Below, in pieces: positions 47,433 to 57,022 of a stretch of 64,000 nt of DNA. A model generated the notes under the pieces. It was not told the DNA's origin. It saw only the letters and a program-made list of their open reading frames with translations, and did not search any database. Made by a program: the position numbers and the translations under genes. The stretch lies in contig NZ_BDUC01000003.1 of NCBI RefSeq assembly GCF_002218085.1, forward strand, positions 1,036,565 through 1,100,564. Reading direction: 5' to 3'. The stretch is from Tolypothrix sp. NIES-4075 (lineage in GTDB: Bacteria > Cyanobacteriota > Cyanobacteriia > Cyanobacteriales > Nostocaceae). Every line of letters starts with the position of its first letter. Position 1 is the stretch's first letter.

Positions 47433-47957
47433 TCACCCAACAATTAACAATTCGTTCAACTTGCGCTTCAACTCAGAGGATGCCATCAATGGTTTATACA
47501 CTTCACCTTCATAGGGCTTCCAAACGTATCCTGGACTGAAGGGTCGAAACGTTTGAGGCAATCCAATCATTTGCCAGACCATTTCAGCTAAAACCAATCC
47601 TGGAAAAGTCAGAGTAGAAGAATCTTGGAGCAACTCATCGTAGGTTCTAAACTCATCCACCTCCACACCAACCAATGCATAGCGAAAAGGAGGAGACGAG
47701 CGTAAATGCTGGTAAAGCAGGATACCTAGCTCCGTCATCAGGTAAGCACTTTCCGGTGTCTCGATTTTAGTTTCACTAATGCCACTTGGAGAAACTCGAC
47801 ACCACCAGTTTTCTTCTATATCCTGAAAAATCTCTGCACGACATTGAGATTGGCAACCGTTGGAGAGAACCCAGTAAACCTTATCAAAATGATGGGAAAA
47901 TTCCTCTGCGGCAGTTTTGCCACCACATTCAGCCGATAAACTAAATATCCATCCCAT
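47433..47957 (-). CDS. small protein, possible immunity partner
   Basis: A 174-residue cytosolic-type protein from the ATG at 47957 (MGWIFSLSAECGGKTAAEEF), chosen because AGGAG lies 7 bases upstream; in-frame starts further up lack this. FRYALVGVEVDEFRTYDELL at ~97-116 and the C-terminal FRPFSPGYVWKPYEGEVYKP are rich in aromatic and acidic residues, as in immunity proteins. It begins 26 bases after the preceding small gene, a toxin-like candidate. I do not recognise a named family; the immunity idea rests on pairing. Confidence 0.5.
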   Translation of the reverse strand: MGWIFSLSAECGGKTAAEEFSHHFDKVYWVLSNGCQSQCRAEIFQDIEENWWCRVSPSGISETKIETPESAYLMTELGILLYQHLRSSPPFRYALVGVEVDEFRTYDELLQDSSTLTFPGLVLAEMVWQMIGLPQTFRPFSPGYVWKPYEGEVYKPLMASSELKRKLNELLIVG

Positions 47958-47983
47958 TGTCATTCTCCTGTTAATGTCATGAA

Positions 47984-48430
47984 CTATCCAACTTTTTCCC
48001 AATCATTCTGGGTATTTGCCAGTGCTGCTTCATACTTGTTTAGCAGCATTGTAGTGATTGGCAAAATGCTAACGTGAGTAGCGCTATCTTGGATGGCTTC
48101 AAGCGCTCCGGTAATTTTACTGTCGTCAATTTGCCAAAGGGGATCTTTTCCTGTTCCTCCAAACGTCGGAGATTTGCGGAACATAGGCAACCCTTCAATT
48201 GATAGCGAGGCAGACATTCCCTTTGTATTTCTAATCACGACCGTTACCCGTTCTTCTGAGGAATTGCGTTCTGTTTCTGGTTTAAGGTATCCCCAGTCAT
48301 CTAACCAACCTTTGGGCATTTGCTCAACATCAATGTCAATACCGGGTCTGATTCCTAACAACCGAGCGCTACGACCTACTTTAGGTTTACCATTTTCCTC
48401 TGCCATGCCTCGATAGTAGAGTTTTGCCAT
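47984..48430 (-). CDS. small protein resembling a Tse2-like ADP-ribosyltransferase toxin
   Basis: A 148-residue protein from the ATG at 48430 (MAKLYYRGMAEENGKPKVG). The pattern LYYRG...KVGRSARLLGIR...MSASLSIEGLPMFRKSP followed by FGGTGKDPLWQID and a C-terminal ATHVSILPITTMLL resembles small ADP-ribosyltransferase-like toxins of the Tse2 group, including the late T-H-x-x-I-x-P element. The comparison is from memory and not verified. The gene is followed by another small gene in the same operon, and both sit between two RND permease genes. It could equally be an unrelated orphan protein. Confidence 0.4.
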   Translation of the reverse strand: MAKLYYRGMAEENGKPKVGRSARLLGIRPGIDIDVEQMPKGWLDDWGYLKPETERNSSEERVTVVIRNTKGMSASLSIEGLPMFRKSPTFGGTGKDPLWQIDDSKITGALEAIQDSATHVSILPITTMLLNKYEAALANTQNDWEKVG

Positions 48431-48507
48431 CCGCACCAATTAAACTAATCTTGTCTGAAGGTATCTGTTAAATCAATCCTAGCCTCTCAAAGGTTATGCT
48501 TTCATCT

Positions 48508-51500
48508 TTACCGACCTCCTGTAAACGAGAAAACCCGACGGAACTTAACTTGACTGAGTTGTTTGCGCCACGCTTCCATGTATATATAGAACACAGGAGT
48601 TAAATAAAGCGTCAAGATTTGCGAGAATAGCAATCCACCTACAACTGCAATACCCAAAGGTCTGCGGGACTCGGAACCTGCACCAACTCCGATAGCGATC
48701 GGCAAGGTTCCCATAAGTGCTGCCATTGTCGTCATCATAATCGGACGAAAGCGAACCAAGCAGGCTTGATAAATCGCTTCCGATGGCTTTTTTCCTTCAT
48801 TTTGCTGGGCTTCAATCGCAAAGTCCACCATCATAATGCCGTTTTTCTTGACGATGCCCACTAACAGCATAATGCCAATGAAGGAGTAAACATTTAGCTC
48901 AACATGGAAGAACATTAGCGTTACTAATGCACCAAAACCAGCTGAAGGCAAACCGGAAAGAATCGTAATCGGGTGAATAAAATCCTCATATAAGATACCG
49001 AGAATTAGATAAATCACCAGAATTGCAATCAACAGTAATAGTAATAAATTCGGTAATGAACTTTGAAAGACTTGACCTGCGCCCTTAAAGTTCGTCGCGA
49101 TGCTATCAGGAATCACCGTCTTAATGAGGTCTTCAATCGCTTGATTCGCCTCTCCCAGCGACGCACTAGGAGCGAGGTTGAAGGAAATTGTAGCAGCATT
49201 CATCCGACCAAAGTGATTAACCATCAACGGCGTGACTCCCTGAGAGATTTTGGCAAAGGTACTAAGAGGAATCGCCTGTTGACTACTAGAATTATTGGCA
49301 GAGATATTATTAGCATTGCTAACAGCATTGTTAGTACTACTGGCAGTGTTAATATAAAGTTTCATCAGAGCATTGGGATCTTGCTGATATTGGGGTTCCA
49401 GTTCCAGAATCACCTGATACTCGTTGCTTGCTCCATAAATTGTTGATACTTGGTAGGAACCATAGGCATTTCTGAGGGTATTTTCAATTTGTTGAGCAGT
49501 AACCCCAAGGACTGCCGCTTTGTCGCGATCGATGTCAAGTTTGACTTGAGAAGCTACCTGTAAATCACTGTTAACATCCTGGAGTTGTGGCAGAGTCTTC
49601 ATCCTCTCAACGAGTTGCGGTACATACTCTTGCAAGGGTTGGATATCGGAACTCTGAAGCGCGAGTTGATAAAGCCCAGTGGTTTGCTGAGTACCAACGG
49701 GAATCGCTGGGGGATTCTGTAAGAATACTTGAATACCAGGAACCGTGGCAAGTTTTGAGCGCAAATTTTGAATAATTTCGTCAGCACCCATTTGACGTTG
49801 CGATCGCGGTTTTAACCGAATAAACAAACTTCCAGAATTACCTGCAACGGCTGCTCCACCACCGCTCGCACTAGCGCTAGCCCCGATATTAGAGTTGACT
49901 GCATCCACATTGGGGTCTTGACGCAACAAATCAACCACCGCTTGCTGGTGACGCACCAAGTTATCAAAAGAGGCATCCTGCGCTGCCTGAGTAATGCCTG
50001 TGATTTGCCCCGTATCTTCGCTGGGAATGAAGCCCTTGGGAACTACCACTAGCAGCCAGACTGTGACAAACAGCATGACAACAGACAAAATCATTGTGGT
50101 GAAGTGATATTTTAAGATTTTTTTGAGACTCCAATTGTACAGATCGAGAACGCGATCAAATACATATTCTGAAGCTCGATATAATCGACTTTGATTCTGG
50201 TGATCTACCGGACGCAGAAAACGACTGCACAACATCGGAGTGAGACTGAGGGAAACAAAGCCGGAAACGAGAATTGAAACGGCGATCGTTACAGCAAACT
50301 CATGAAATAATCGTCCCAATAACCCACTCATAAACAGCATCGGGATGAATACTGCGACCAATGAGAGTGTCATCGATAAAATTGTGAAACCGATTTCTTT
50401 CGATCCATTTAACGCAGCTTCTAGCGGACGTTCCCCCATTTCCATGTGACGGACGATATTTTCTAGCATGACGATCGCATCATCCACTACAAAACCCACC
50501 GAAAGCGTCAATGCCATCATTGACAAATTATCCAATGAGTAGTCCAACAGATGCATCACTGCAAAGGTGCCAATCAGCGAAACAGGTAATGCCAAACTAG
50601 GAATCACCGTTGCCGAGAGGTTCCGCAAAAACACGAAAATCACCAGCACAACTAGGCAAATCGTCAGAATCAGCGTAAACCGAACATCATTTACTGAGTC
50701 TCGAACCGATTGGGACGCATCGTAGAGAATACCAATTTCAACGGAATCAGGAATCTGGTCTCTTAAATTCGGCAGCAGTTTTTTAATCGTGTCTACCACT
50801 TGCACCGTATTAGTTCCAGGCTGCCGTTGAATCGTCAGAATAATGGCGCGAGTATTATTATACCAGCTTGCTAGCTTGTCATTTTCTACACCGTCAATCA
50901 CCCGACCTAATTGATCGAGGTAGACCGGTGCCCCATCTTTGTAAGCGACAATTAATTTTCGATAAGCTGCCGCATCTGCGAGTTGCCCGTTGGTCTGCAC
51001 CGTAAAATTCTTGTGATTGCCTGAAAGACTTCCTGTGGGTAAGTTGACGTTTCCTTGCTGAATTGCGGTTTGCACCTGATCTAGCCCAATTTGCTGACTT
51101 GCCAGCTTCTGCGGGTCGAGCTGAATTCGAGCCGCATACTTTTGGGAACCGTAGACTTGTACCTGAGCCACACCACCGATTGTGGACAGCTTTTGCGCTA
51201 GATAAGTCTGGGCATAATTATCTACTTGGGAAAGGGGGAGGGTGGGAGAGTTCAAATACAAATAGAGAATCGGCTGATCGGCGGGGTTAACCTTACTGTA
51301 GGTGGGCGGATTCGGTAAATCGTTTGGAATTTGTCCTGACGCAGATGCGATCGCAGCTTCCACATCTTGAGCGGCATCGTCAATGCTACGATCGAGGTTA
51401 AATTGCAGTGTAATCTGAGTTCTGCCCAAGGTGCTGGTCGAGTTCAGCGAATCGAGTCCAGCAATGCTGGAAAATTGCTTCTCCAGAGGACGGGCAACCG

Positions 51501-51684
51501 ATGCAGCCATTGTTTCTGGACTAGCTCCCGGTCGGGCAGCGCTTACCTGAATTGTGGGATAATCCACACTCGGCAGATCGCTGATCGGCAGCAAGCGATA
51601 GCTCATGAAACCGAAGATGAGAATTCCCGCCATCACCAACGTCGTCATGATCGGGCGACGCACAAATATTTCTGAGAGATTCAT
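48508..51684 (-). CDS. RND efflux permease (MdtB/AcrB-like, HAE1 type)
   Basis: A 1058-residue inner-membrane proton-driven pump. It starts MNLSEIFVRRPIMTTLVMAG and carries LSVGFVVDDAIVMLENI with the coupling Asp pair in TM4. An Asn/Ser-rich insertion (NNAVSNANNISANNSSSQQ) occurs at about residue 795. The ATG overlaps the stop of the adaptor gene by 4 bases (51681-51684), so adaptor and permease are translationally coupled. It expels lipophilic compounds or metals together with the adaptor and an outer-membrane channel encoded elsewhere. Confidence 0.93.
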   Translation of the reverse strand: MNLSEIFVRRPIMTTLVMAGILIFGFMSYRLLPISDLPSVDYPTIQVSAARPGASPETMAASVARPLEKQFSSIAGLDSLNSTSTLGRTQITLQFNLDRSIDDAAQDVEAAIASASGQIPNDLPNPPTYSKVNPADQPILYLYLNSPTLPLSQVDNYAQTYLAQKLSTIGGVAQVQVYGSQKYAARIQLDPQKLASQQIGLDQVQTAIQQGNVNLPTGSLSGNHKNFTVQTNGQLADAAAYRKLIVAYKDGAPVYLDQLGRVIDGVENDKLASWYNNTRAIILTIQRQPGTNTVQVVDTIKKLLPNLRDQIPDSVEIGILYDASQSVRDSVNDVRFTLILTICLVVLVIFVFLRNLSATVIPSLALPVSLIGTFAVMHLLDYSLDNLSMMALTLSVGFVVDDAIVMLENIVRHMEMGERPLEAALNGSKEIGFTILSMTLSLVAVFIPMLFMSGLLGRLFHEFAVTIAVSILVSGFVSLSLTPMLCSRFLRPVDHQNQSRLYRASEYVFDRVLDLYNWSLKKILKYHFTTMILSVVMLFVTVWLLVVVPKGFIPSEDTGQITGITQAAQDASFDNLVRHQQAVVDLLRQDPNVDAVNSNIGASASASGGGAAVAGNSGSLFIRLKPRSQRQMGADEIIQNLRSKLATVPGIQVFLQNPPAIPVGTQQTTGLYQLALQSSDIQPLQEYVPQLVERMKTLPQLQDVNSDLQVASQVKLDIDRDKAAVLGVTAQQIENTLRNAYGSYQVSTIYGASNEYQVILELEPQYQQDPNALMKLYINTASSTNNAVSNANNISANNSSSQQAIPLSTFAKISQGVTPLMVNHFGRMNAATISFNLAPSASLGEANQAIEDLIKTVIPDSIATNFKGAGQVFQSSLPNLLLLLLIAILVIYLILGILYEDFIHPITILSGLPSAGFGALVTLMFFHVELNVYSFIGIMLLVGIVKKNGIMMVDFAIEAQQNEGKKPSEAIYQACLVRFRPIMMTTMAALMGTLPIAIGVGAGSESRRPLGIAVVGGLLFSQILTLYLTPVFYIYMEAWRKQLSQVKFRRVFSFTGGR

Positions 51685-53285
51685 GAATCGCCTCCTGCTG
51701 ACTTCGACCCTGAAGAACGATGTTTTCCTGAATTCGAGGAATTATCTGTGCCTGAATTCGAGGCAGTTTTGATGCGGATCTTGCTACCGGTCACTAGATT
51801 TGCTTGACCATCAGTCACAACCTGAGCGCCCGGTTGTACTCCTTTTTGAACCACCGCGAGTCCATCAATAGTGCTGCTGACTGTAACCGGGGCATTTTCC
51901 ACCGTCATGTCGGGCTTAACTACGAAGACAAACTGTCCATTGGGTCCATTTTGAACTGCTTGTGTAGGAACAACAGTCGCATTCGGTTCTTGGGTCAGCG
52001 TCAGCGTTGTGTTTACATATTGACCGGGAAACAGATTTCCTTGAGCGTTGTCGAAGTCACCAATCAGTTGAATTGTACCCGTGCTGTTATCAACGGTATT
52101 GTTGACAAACGTCAAAACACCTGGTATTGGAGTATTATTGCCAGAGAATGTGACATCTACCTTCAACTTGCCATTATTCGTGTACTTTTGAACTTCTGGC
52201 AGATTCGATTCTGGTACGGAAAAGGAAACTTGAATTGGGCGAATCTGGGCGATCGTCACTAAGGGATTGGTGCTGTTTGCTTGAACCACATTGCCCTGAG
52301 TCACGAGAATATTGCCAGCGCGTCCACTGATGGGGGCGTAAATTTTGGTGTACGTCGATTGCACTGCAACATTGGACAATGCCCCCTGGTCTGAACTGAC
52401 AACTGCCTCAGCGTTCTTAATTCCTGCTCGATCGCCTGTGACAACTGCCTGAGCATTAGAAATCGCTACTATATCCCCCTTGACGACTTCCTGAGCATTA
52501 GAAATCGCCACTTGATCTCCCCTGACAACTGCCTGAGCATTGGCGATCGCCTCTCGGTCTGACTGTAGTGTTGCCACAGATACGCCATTATTAGTTATGT
52601 ATTGTTGAGCTTGATCCTGGCTGATAGCACCCTGCTTGTACAACTCACCATAACGATTGCTTTGTGCTTGGGCATATTTTGCTTGGGCTGCATCCTTTGC
52701 CAAAGTTGCCTGAGCTTGTCGCACTAGCCCTTGATCTTTCGCTAAGGTTGCTCTGGCTTGCTCTACCTGCCCTTGGTCTTTGGCTAAGGTTGCTCTAGCT
52801 TGCTCTATTTGCCCTTGGTCTTTGGCTAAGGTCGCTCTAGCTTGCTGTACCAGCGCTTGATCTTTCGCCAAAGTTCCTTGAGCCTGTTGGATTGCAGCAT
52901 TTTGGGTGCGATCGTCGAGGGTAAATAGAAGTTGTCCCTTTTTCACCTCTTGACCTTTCTTGAAATAAACTCCGGTGATGCGTCCACCCGCTTGGGGCGT
53001 AATTGATACCGTAGATGCTGGTTGCACGTTACCGATCGCCTGCAATTGCACTGGAACAGTTTTTTGCATAACCATAGCCACTGTCACCGGTGTCACTTGC
53101 AGCCCCTTCCTGCCAGACCTTCCCTCTCTGTCAGGCTTGGCAGCACCCGCATGGATACTAAAAAAACCGAATCCCGCCAGCAACATCACGCCTAAAATGA
53201 CCAAACTAATCCGTTTTGGCGAACCTGGAAGCGTTGGTTCTATATTGTTCTCAATCAAACTCTCCTTAGGAATTTCATGGTTCAT
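51681..53285 (-). CDS. RND periplasmic adaptor (MdtA-like) with repeat-extended coil
   Basis: A 534-residue membrane-fusion protein from the ATG at 53285 (MNHEIPKESL), with GGAGG 5 bases upstream. One membrane anchor lies at about residues 26-46. After the first lipoyl half the hairpin arm contains five tandem 14-residue units of the form QARATLAKDQGxVE and, on the return arm, four units of the form AISNAQAVVxGDxV. The second lipoyl half, beta-barrel (QVSFSVPESNLPEVQ) and distal domain follow, then a Ser/Gly-rich tail. It links the RND permease to an outer-membrane channel. The matched 14-residue repeats would lengthen the alpha-hairpin symmetrically. Confidence 0.9.
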   Translation of the reverse strand: MNHEIPKESLIENNIEPTLPGSPKRISLVILGVMLLAGFGFFSIHAGAAKPDREGRSGRKGLQVTPVTVAMVMQKTVPVQLQAIGNVQPASTVSITPQAGGRITGVYFKKGQEVKKGQLLFTLDDRTQNAAIQQAQGTLAKDQALVQQARATLAKDQGQIEQARATLAKDQGQVEQARATLAKDQGLVRQAQATLAKDAAQAKYAQAQSNRYGELYKQGAISQDQAQQYITNNGVSVATLQSDREAIANAQAVVRGDQVAISNAQEVVKGDIVAISNAQAVVTGDRAGIKNAEAVVSSDQGALSNVAVQSTYTKIYAPISGRAGNILVTQGNVVQANSTNPLVTIAQIRPIQVSFSVPESNLPEVQKYTNNGKLKVDVTFSGNNTPIPGVLTFVNNTVDNSTGTIQLIGDFDNAQGNLFPGQYVNTTLTLTQEPNATVVPTQAVQNGPNGQFVFVVKPDMTVENAPVTVSSTIDGLAVVQKGVQPGAQVVTDGQANLVTGSKIRIKTASNSGTDNSSNSGKHRSSGSKSAGGDS

Positions 53286-53371
53286 AAGAACCTCCAATGG
53301 ATTTTAGAAAAAGTTAAATCGTCGTCAGAATTTTTCACAATCCTAAATTCTTTGAATATCAATTTTGTTAT

Positions 53372-54346
53372 TTATGTCTCAATTAGCTGTCGTTGTAGAA
53401 GGCTGAGAGCCTTTTTTTCTATCTGCCGTACTCGTTCTCGACTAATACCCATACTCTGAGCAATCTGTTCTAGAGTAAGTTCGTGTCCGTCTGCTAAACC
53501 AAAGTGCAAGATTAATATTTCTTGTTGTTGACGAGGCAACTTTGACAATAAATTTTCAATATCTTGATTGACGAATTCTTCAACTACGTAGCTCTTAGAA
53601 GAACTGCTATCTTCTATTAAATCTTGCAATTGTGTATCTTGTTCTGAACCAATGCGAATATCTAGGGAAACAGGTTGACGAGCTACAAGCAACCACTCTC
53701 GAATCTGACTAGGCTCTAAAGCAAGTGCATCAGCAATTTCCGTAGTAGTAGGAATGCGACCCAGCTTTTGAAATAACTTTCGCTGAATGTGCTTAATTTT
53801 GTTTAGCTTCTCATAGATGTGAATGGGTAAGCGAATTGTCCGACCTTGTTGGGCTATTCCCCGCGTAATTCCCTGACGAATCCACCAATAAACGTAGGTA
53901 GAAAACCTGTATCCTAGAGTCGGATCGAATTTTTCTACTCCCCTCTCCAAACCCAAAGTACCTTCTTGAATTAAATCTAGAAACTCTAGATTACGTTTTT
54001 GATATTTTTTGGCTATTGATACTACTAATCGGAGATTAGCCACAATCATTTTCTGCTTGGCTTTTTTTCCTTGATTTAGCTGCTTAAGTAGTTCTTCTTC
54101 CTCTAGCAGCATCTCGTTAGCCCATTCTTGCAGTGTGGGTGTACGCTTTAATTTAACAATTAGTTTTTCCTTGACAGCAAGTATTTTCATCATCTGCTGA
54201 ACTTGTTGTCCAAAAAAAATCTCTTGCTCCTGGCTTAACAAAGGTATACGTCCAATTTCTTGAAGATAGGCACGAACGGTATCAGTTACAGATTGAGATG
54301 CTTTGTTTGTGTTACTAACTTTGGTATCTGGGGTTAAGTTTCTCAT
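53372..54346 (-). CDS. RNA polymerase sigma factor, RpoD-like (group 2 type)
   Basis: A 324-residue sigma-70 factor. Region 1.2 is VRAYLQEIGRIPLL; region 2 has LRLVVSIAKKYQKRNLEFLD then RFSTYVYWWIRQGITR; region 3 and region 4 with the helix-turn-helix LEQIAQSMGISRERVRQIE follow. The length and lack of a long region 1.1 point to a cyanobacterial group 2 sigma rather than the principal SigA. It may serve stress or envelope regulation, given the neighbouring pump and protease; this is inference. A run of Thr-Lys residues precedes the core. Confidence 0.9.
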   Translation of the reverse strand: MRNLTPDTKVSNTNKASQSVTDTVRAYLQEIGRIPLLSQEQEIFFGQQVQQMMKILAVKEKLIVKLKRTPTLQEWANEMLLEEEELLKQLNQGKKAKQKMIVANLRLVVSIAKKYQKRNLEFLDLIQEGTLGLERGVEKFDPTLGYRFSTYVYWWIRQGITRGIAQQGRTIRLPIHIYEKLNKIKHIQRKLFQKLGRIPTTTEIADALALEPSQIREWLLVARQPVSLDIRIGSEQDTQLQDLIEDSSSSKSYVVEEFVNQDIENLLSKLPRQQQEILILHFGLADGHELTLEQIAQSMGISRERVRQIEKKALSLLQRQLIET

Positions 54347-54383
54347 ATAGTTAGCGTCTTCCTATTAATGAGGGTATTTTTTC

Positions 54384-55247
54384 TTAGGGGAAAAACCGCA
54401 CATGACTTGATGAACCATAAAGGTTTTTGTAAAGAAACCAGGTATCAAGCACTAGTTCCAACAGAGCAATCAACACCCAGATTGCCAGGGAAACAATTAC
54501 AGGTAGGCTGAGATCGGGAAACTTACTTTGCACACCGACAATGCCAAACAGCAGCAAAAATAAAAGTGAAATTCCCAAGAGGAAAGATAACTTGGCGATC
54601 GCCACAATAAAACGGCTCATTTCTAGGATGCGATCGTAAAGTCTAGAAAACCTCTCCAGGATTTCTTCGATGTTATTGATGACAAGTAAAATTTGTTGTT
54701 GCTGCAAATGCGTAGCTATAGACCATTGTTGCTGCACTTGAGACGATTTATTCTTGAAATTTTTGAAAAGCTTGTGCAAGGGTAGCACTTGATAGCTAGT
54801 TGTCGAAATTAGAAAATCTTTTAAATGTAAAGGGACTAAATAATCAATCATCCCTATCAGAATTTGCTCTAAATTATTGAGTTCGGAGGGAAGAACCTGA
54901 GTCAAACGAATCAGTTGGTCAATCTGAAGTTGAAGCGTGTAGTAGTCTTCATGTCGCCTTTGAGCTATCAATTGGGTATTAAACGTCAAAAAAATGATTA
55001 ACACCCCCAATAAAGCAGCCAGGGACTGGGAAACAGCAGAAAAGAATTCTATCGCTACCTGTTTATCCAGCGTTACCCAAGGGGCATCTTCCCGGATGAT
55101 AAAAGCAAATGTGACAATAAACACAAATCCTACAACCGATAGCTGATGATGGGTTAGTGTCATGATTGCTTTGCGTACCAAAGGAATAGTACTGAATTGA
55201 AACAAGATTCGCAGACTTTTCATCTGTTGGGCTTGGGGGATTGACAT
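54384..55247 (-). CDS. membrane protein of unknown function
   Basis: A 287-residue protein with four likely membrane helices: two close to the N-terminus (QLSVVGFVFIVTFAFII and SLAALLGVLIIFLTFNTQL) and two near the C-terminus (LSFLLGISLLFLLLFGIVG and VIVSLAIWVLIALLELVL). Between them is a ~110-residue soluble, helix-rich part. No motif of a known family was recognised. It lies 37 bases downstream of a gap after the protease gene on the same strand and shares no obvious promoter. Confidence 0.6.
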   Translation of the reverse strand: MSIPQAQQMKSLRILFQFSTIPLVRKAIMTLTHHQLSVVGFVFIVTFAFIIREDAPWVTLDKQVAIEFFSAVSQSLAALLGVLIIFLTFNTQLIAQRRHEDYYTLQLQIDQLIRLTQVLPSELNNLEQILIGMIDYLVPLHLKDFLISTTSYQVLPLHKLFKNFKNKSSQVQQQWSIATHLQQQQILLVINNIEEILERFSRLYDRILEMSRFIVAIAKLSFLLGISLLFLLLFGIVGVQSKFPDLSLPVIVSLAIWVLIALLELVLDTWFLYKNLYGSSSHVRFFP

Positions 55248-55310
55248 AATTGAAATGTTCCTGATTTGTTGACGATAGTAGATGTTGTCAAAAATGTCGG
55301 TATAGTTTAG

Positions 55311-56591
55311 TTATTCCCCGCGCTGCCAACTAACATGGTTTGCCCCTGTGCGAATCAATTGGCTCAAGTCTGCAACTGCGCTAGCATACTGCGGATCGGC
55401 TAATGTGCCTAAGGTGCTGTTTTGCGCTAATGTTTGCTGTTGTGCCTCGGTTAACTGCACCGTAATATCTGGTGCAATGCCGACATGATTGATATCTCGA
55501 CCTTTTGGGGTATAGTACTTGGCGATCGTCAGTTTCAACCCGGAACCATCTTCCAAAGGTTCTACTGCTTGAACTAAACCCTTTCCGAAGGTGCGAGTTC
55601 CCACCAACGTTGCCCGATTGTCATCTTGCAGTGCCCCCGCGAGAATTTCACTAGCGCTGGCAGACCCTCCATCAACCAGCACCACTAAGGGTTTATTGGT
55701 CAGAGGATGTCCGGTGGCATTGTAGCTATCTTTAACTTGATCGCGATTTACCAAAGACACGATCGCTCCTTGCTTTAGCCACATACTGGCAATTTCCAAG
55801 CTAGCATCCAGCAGTCCACCAGGATCGGAGCGCAAATCTAAAACATAGCCCTGCACCTGCTGCTTTTCCAAGGCTTCAATTGCTCGATGCATCTGTGTCG
55901 CCGAGGTTTGCGTAAATTCTGGCAGACGAATGTAACCAATATTGTCCGTAAGTGTCGTTTGGGTGTGATAGCTCACCGGATGCACGTCGATGTTTGCCCG
56001 CGTCAGCTTGAAGGTTTGAGCTTGGTTGCCGCGTTGAATCTTCAAGACAATTGGGGTTCCAACAGGACCCTGAATCAACTTGACGGCATTATCAATGTTC
56101 ATCCCCTGAGTTGGGTGAGCGTCTATCTGGACAATTACATCGTTCGGCAAGATACCTGCTTTGAAAGCAGGGGTTCCTTCAATCGGGGCAACAACAGTTA
56201 ACGCTTTGGTTGTTTTATTCTCTGCTAATTCAAGACCTACACCACTAAGGTTGCCAGAAAGGTCGCTATTGAGGGCTTTGAATTCTTGAGGATCGTAGAA
56301 CTCAGTATAGCGATCGCCTAACTTCGCTACCATCTCTCGAATTGCAGCGTACACTTGTTGGTTAGAGCTATAGGAATGGCTAAGATACTGCTGTCGAATG
56401 GCTTTCCAGTTTTGCTGATTGAAACTGGTATCAACATAATTTTCATCCAGAATTTGCCACACTTTATCCACCAGTTTTTGCGAGGTGGGTTGTGTTTGAG
56501 CCAGACTTTTTGATAAATAGAGACTGGTTCCGGTGAGAATCGCTGCGATAACCGCGAGTTCTATTTTGGTGAGCAATTTTCGCTTCAACAT
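55311..56591 (-). CDS. carboxyl-terminal processing peptidase (S41, CtpA/CtpB type)
   Basis: A 426-residue protease with an N-terminal membrane/signal helix, a PDZ domain (GVGLELAENKTTKALTVV onward, ~118-190), the S41 core with DLRSDPGGLLDASLEIA (252-268), the serine motif GGSASASEILAGAL (308-321) and the lysine in GTRTFGKGLVQ (K337). The Ser/Lys dyad cleaves C-terminal tails of exported proteins, including the D1 precursor in cyanobacteria, in the lumen or periplasm. Which Ctp paralogue it is cannot be told from the sequence alone. Confidence 0.92.
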   Translation of the reverse strand: MLKRKLLTKIELAVIAAILTGTSLYLSKSLAQTQPTSQKLVDKVWQILDENYVDTSFNQQNWKAIRQQYLSHSYSSNQQVYAAIREMVAKLGDRYTEFYDPQEFKALNSDLSGNLSGVGLELAENKTTKALTVVAPIEGTPAFKAGILPNDVIVQIDAHPTQGMNIDNAVKLIQGPVGTPIVLKIQRGNQAQTFKLTRANIDVHPVSYHTQTTLTDNIGYIRLPEFTQTSATQMHRAIEALEKQQVQGYVLDLRSDPGGLLDASLEIASMWLKQGAIVSLVNRDQVKDSYNATGHPLTNKPLVVLVDGGSASASEILAGALQDDNRATLVGTRTFGKGLVQAVEPLEDGSGLKLTIAKYYTPKGRDINHVGIAPDITVQLTEAQQQTLAQNSTLGTLADPQYASAVADLSQLIRTGANHVSWQRGE

Positions 56592-56671
56592 ACTTTGACT
56601 GGTAAAAACGGGTTAACAAAAAACAGTGCCCTTAATTGCTGCTTTGCTTTTTAAATGGAAACCGCGCTGTA

Positions 56672-57022
56672 CTACTGTGAGTTCTCTTTAGATTGATTTT
56701 GTCGCTGGGCACGAGCAGCTTTATAAATCTCTTGAATTTTAGTCTTTTGATCAGGGGTAAGATTGAGACTAGACAATGCTTCACGCATTTTTGTACCTTG
56801 TTGCAATTTCGCTTGCAACTGTTGTAGCTGATCTGGAGTCAGAACTGCCTCAATTTGCTTGCGAACTGCCTGACGTTTTTGATTTTGTTCGGGTGATGGA
56901 GATGCATTTGATTGAGATGTATCTGATTGAGGTACATCTGAGGAATTGGATCGATTACAAGCTGTTATTCCGGCAAGAAGAATTGTGGAGAGTAGAAAGG
57001 TTGTTGCAATTTTCTGTTTCAT
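56672..57022 (-). CDS. small lipoprotein with LTxxQ repeats (Spy/CpxP-like)
   Basis: A 116-residue protein. MKQKIATTFLLSTILLAG leads into a lipobox ending ITAC (C22), so it should be a lipid-anchored periplasmic protein. Two LTPDQ motifs (LTPDQLQQLQ and LTPDQKTKIQ) in the helical mature part match the LTxxQ pattern of Spy/CpxP-like periplasmic chaperones. It is transcribed toward the protease gene 80 bases away. A role in envelope stress fits family and context, without proof. Confidence 0.65.
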   Translation of the reverse strand: MKQKIATTFLLSTILLAGITACNRSNSSDVPQSDTSQSNASPSPEQNQKRQAVRKQIEAVLTPDQLQQLQAKLQQGTKMREALSSLNLTPDQKTKIQEIYKAARAQRQNQSKENSQ

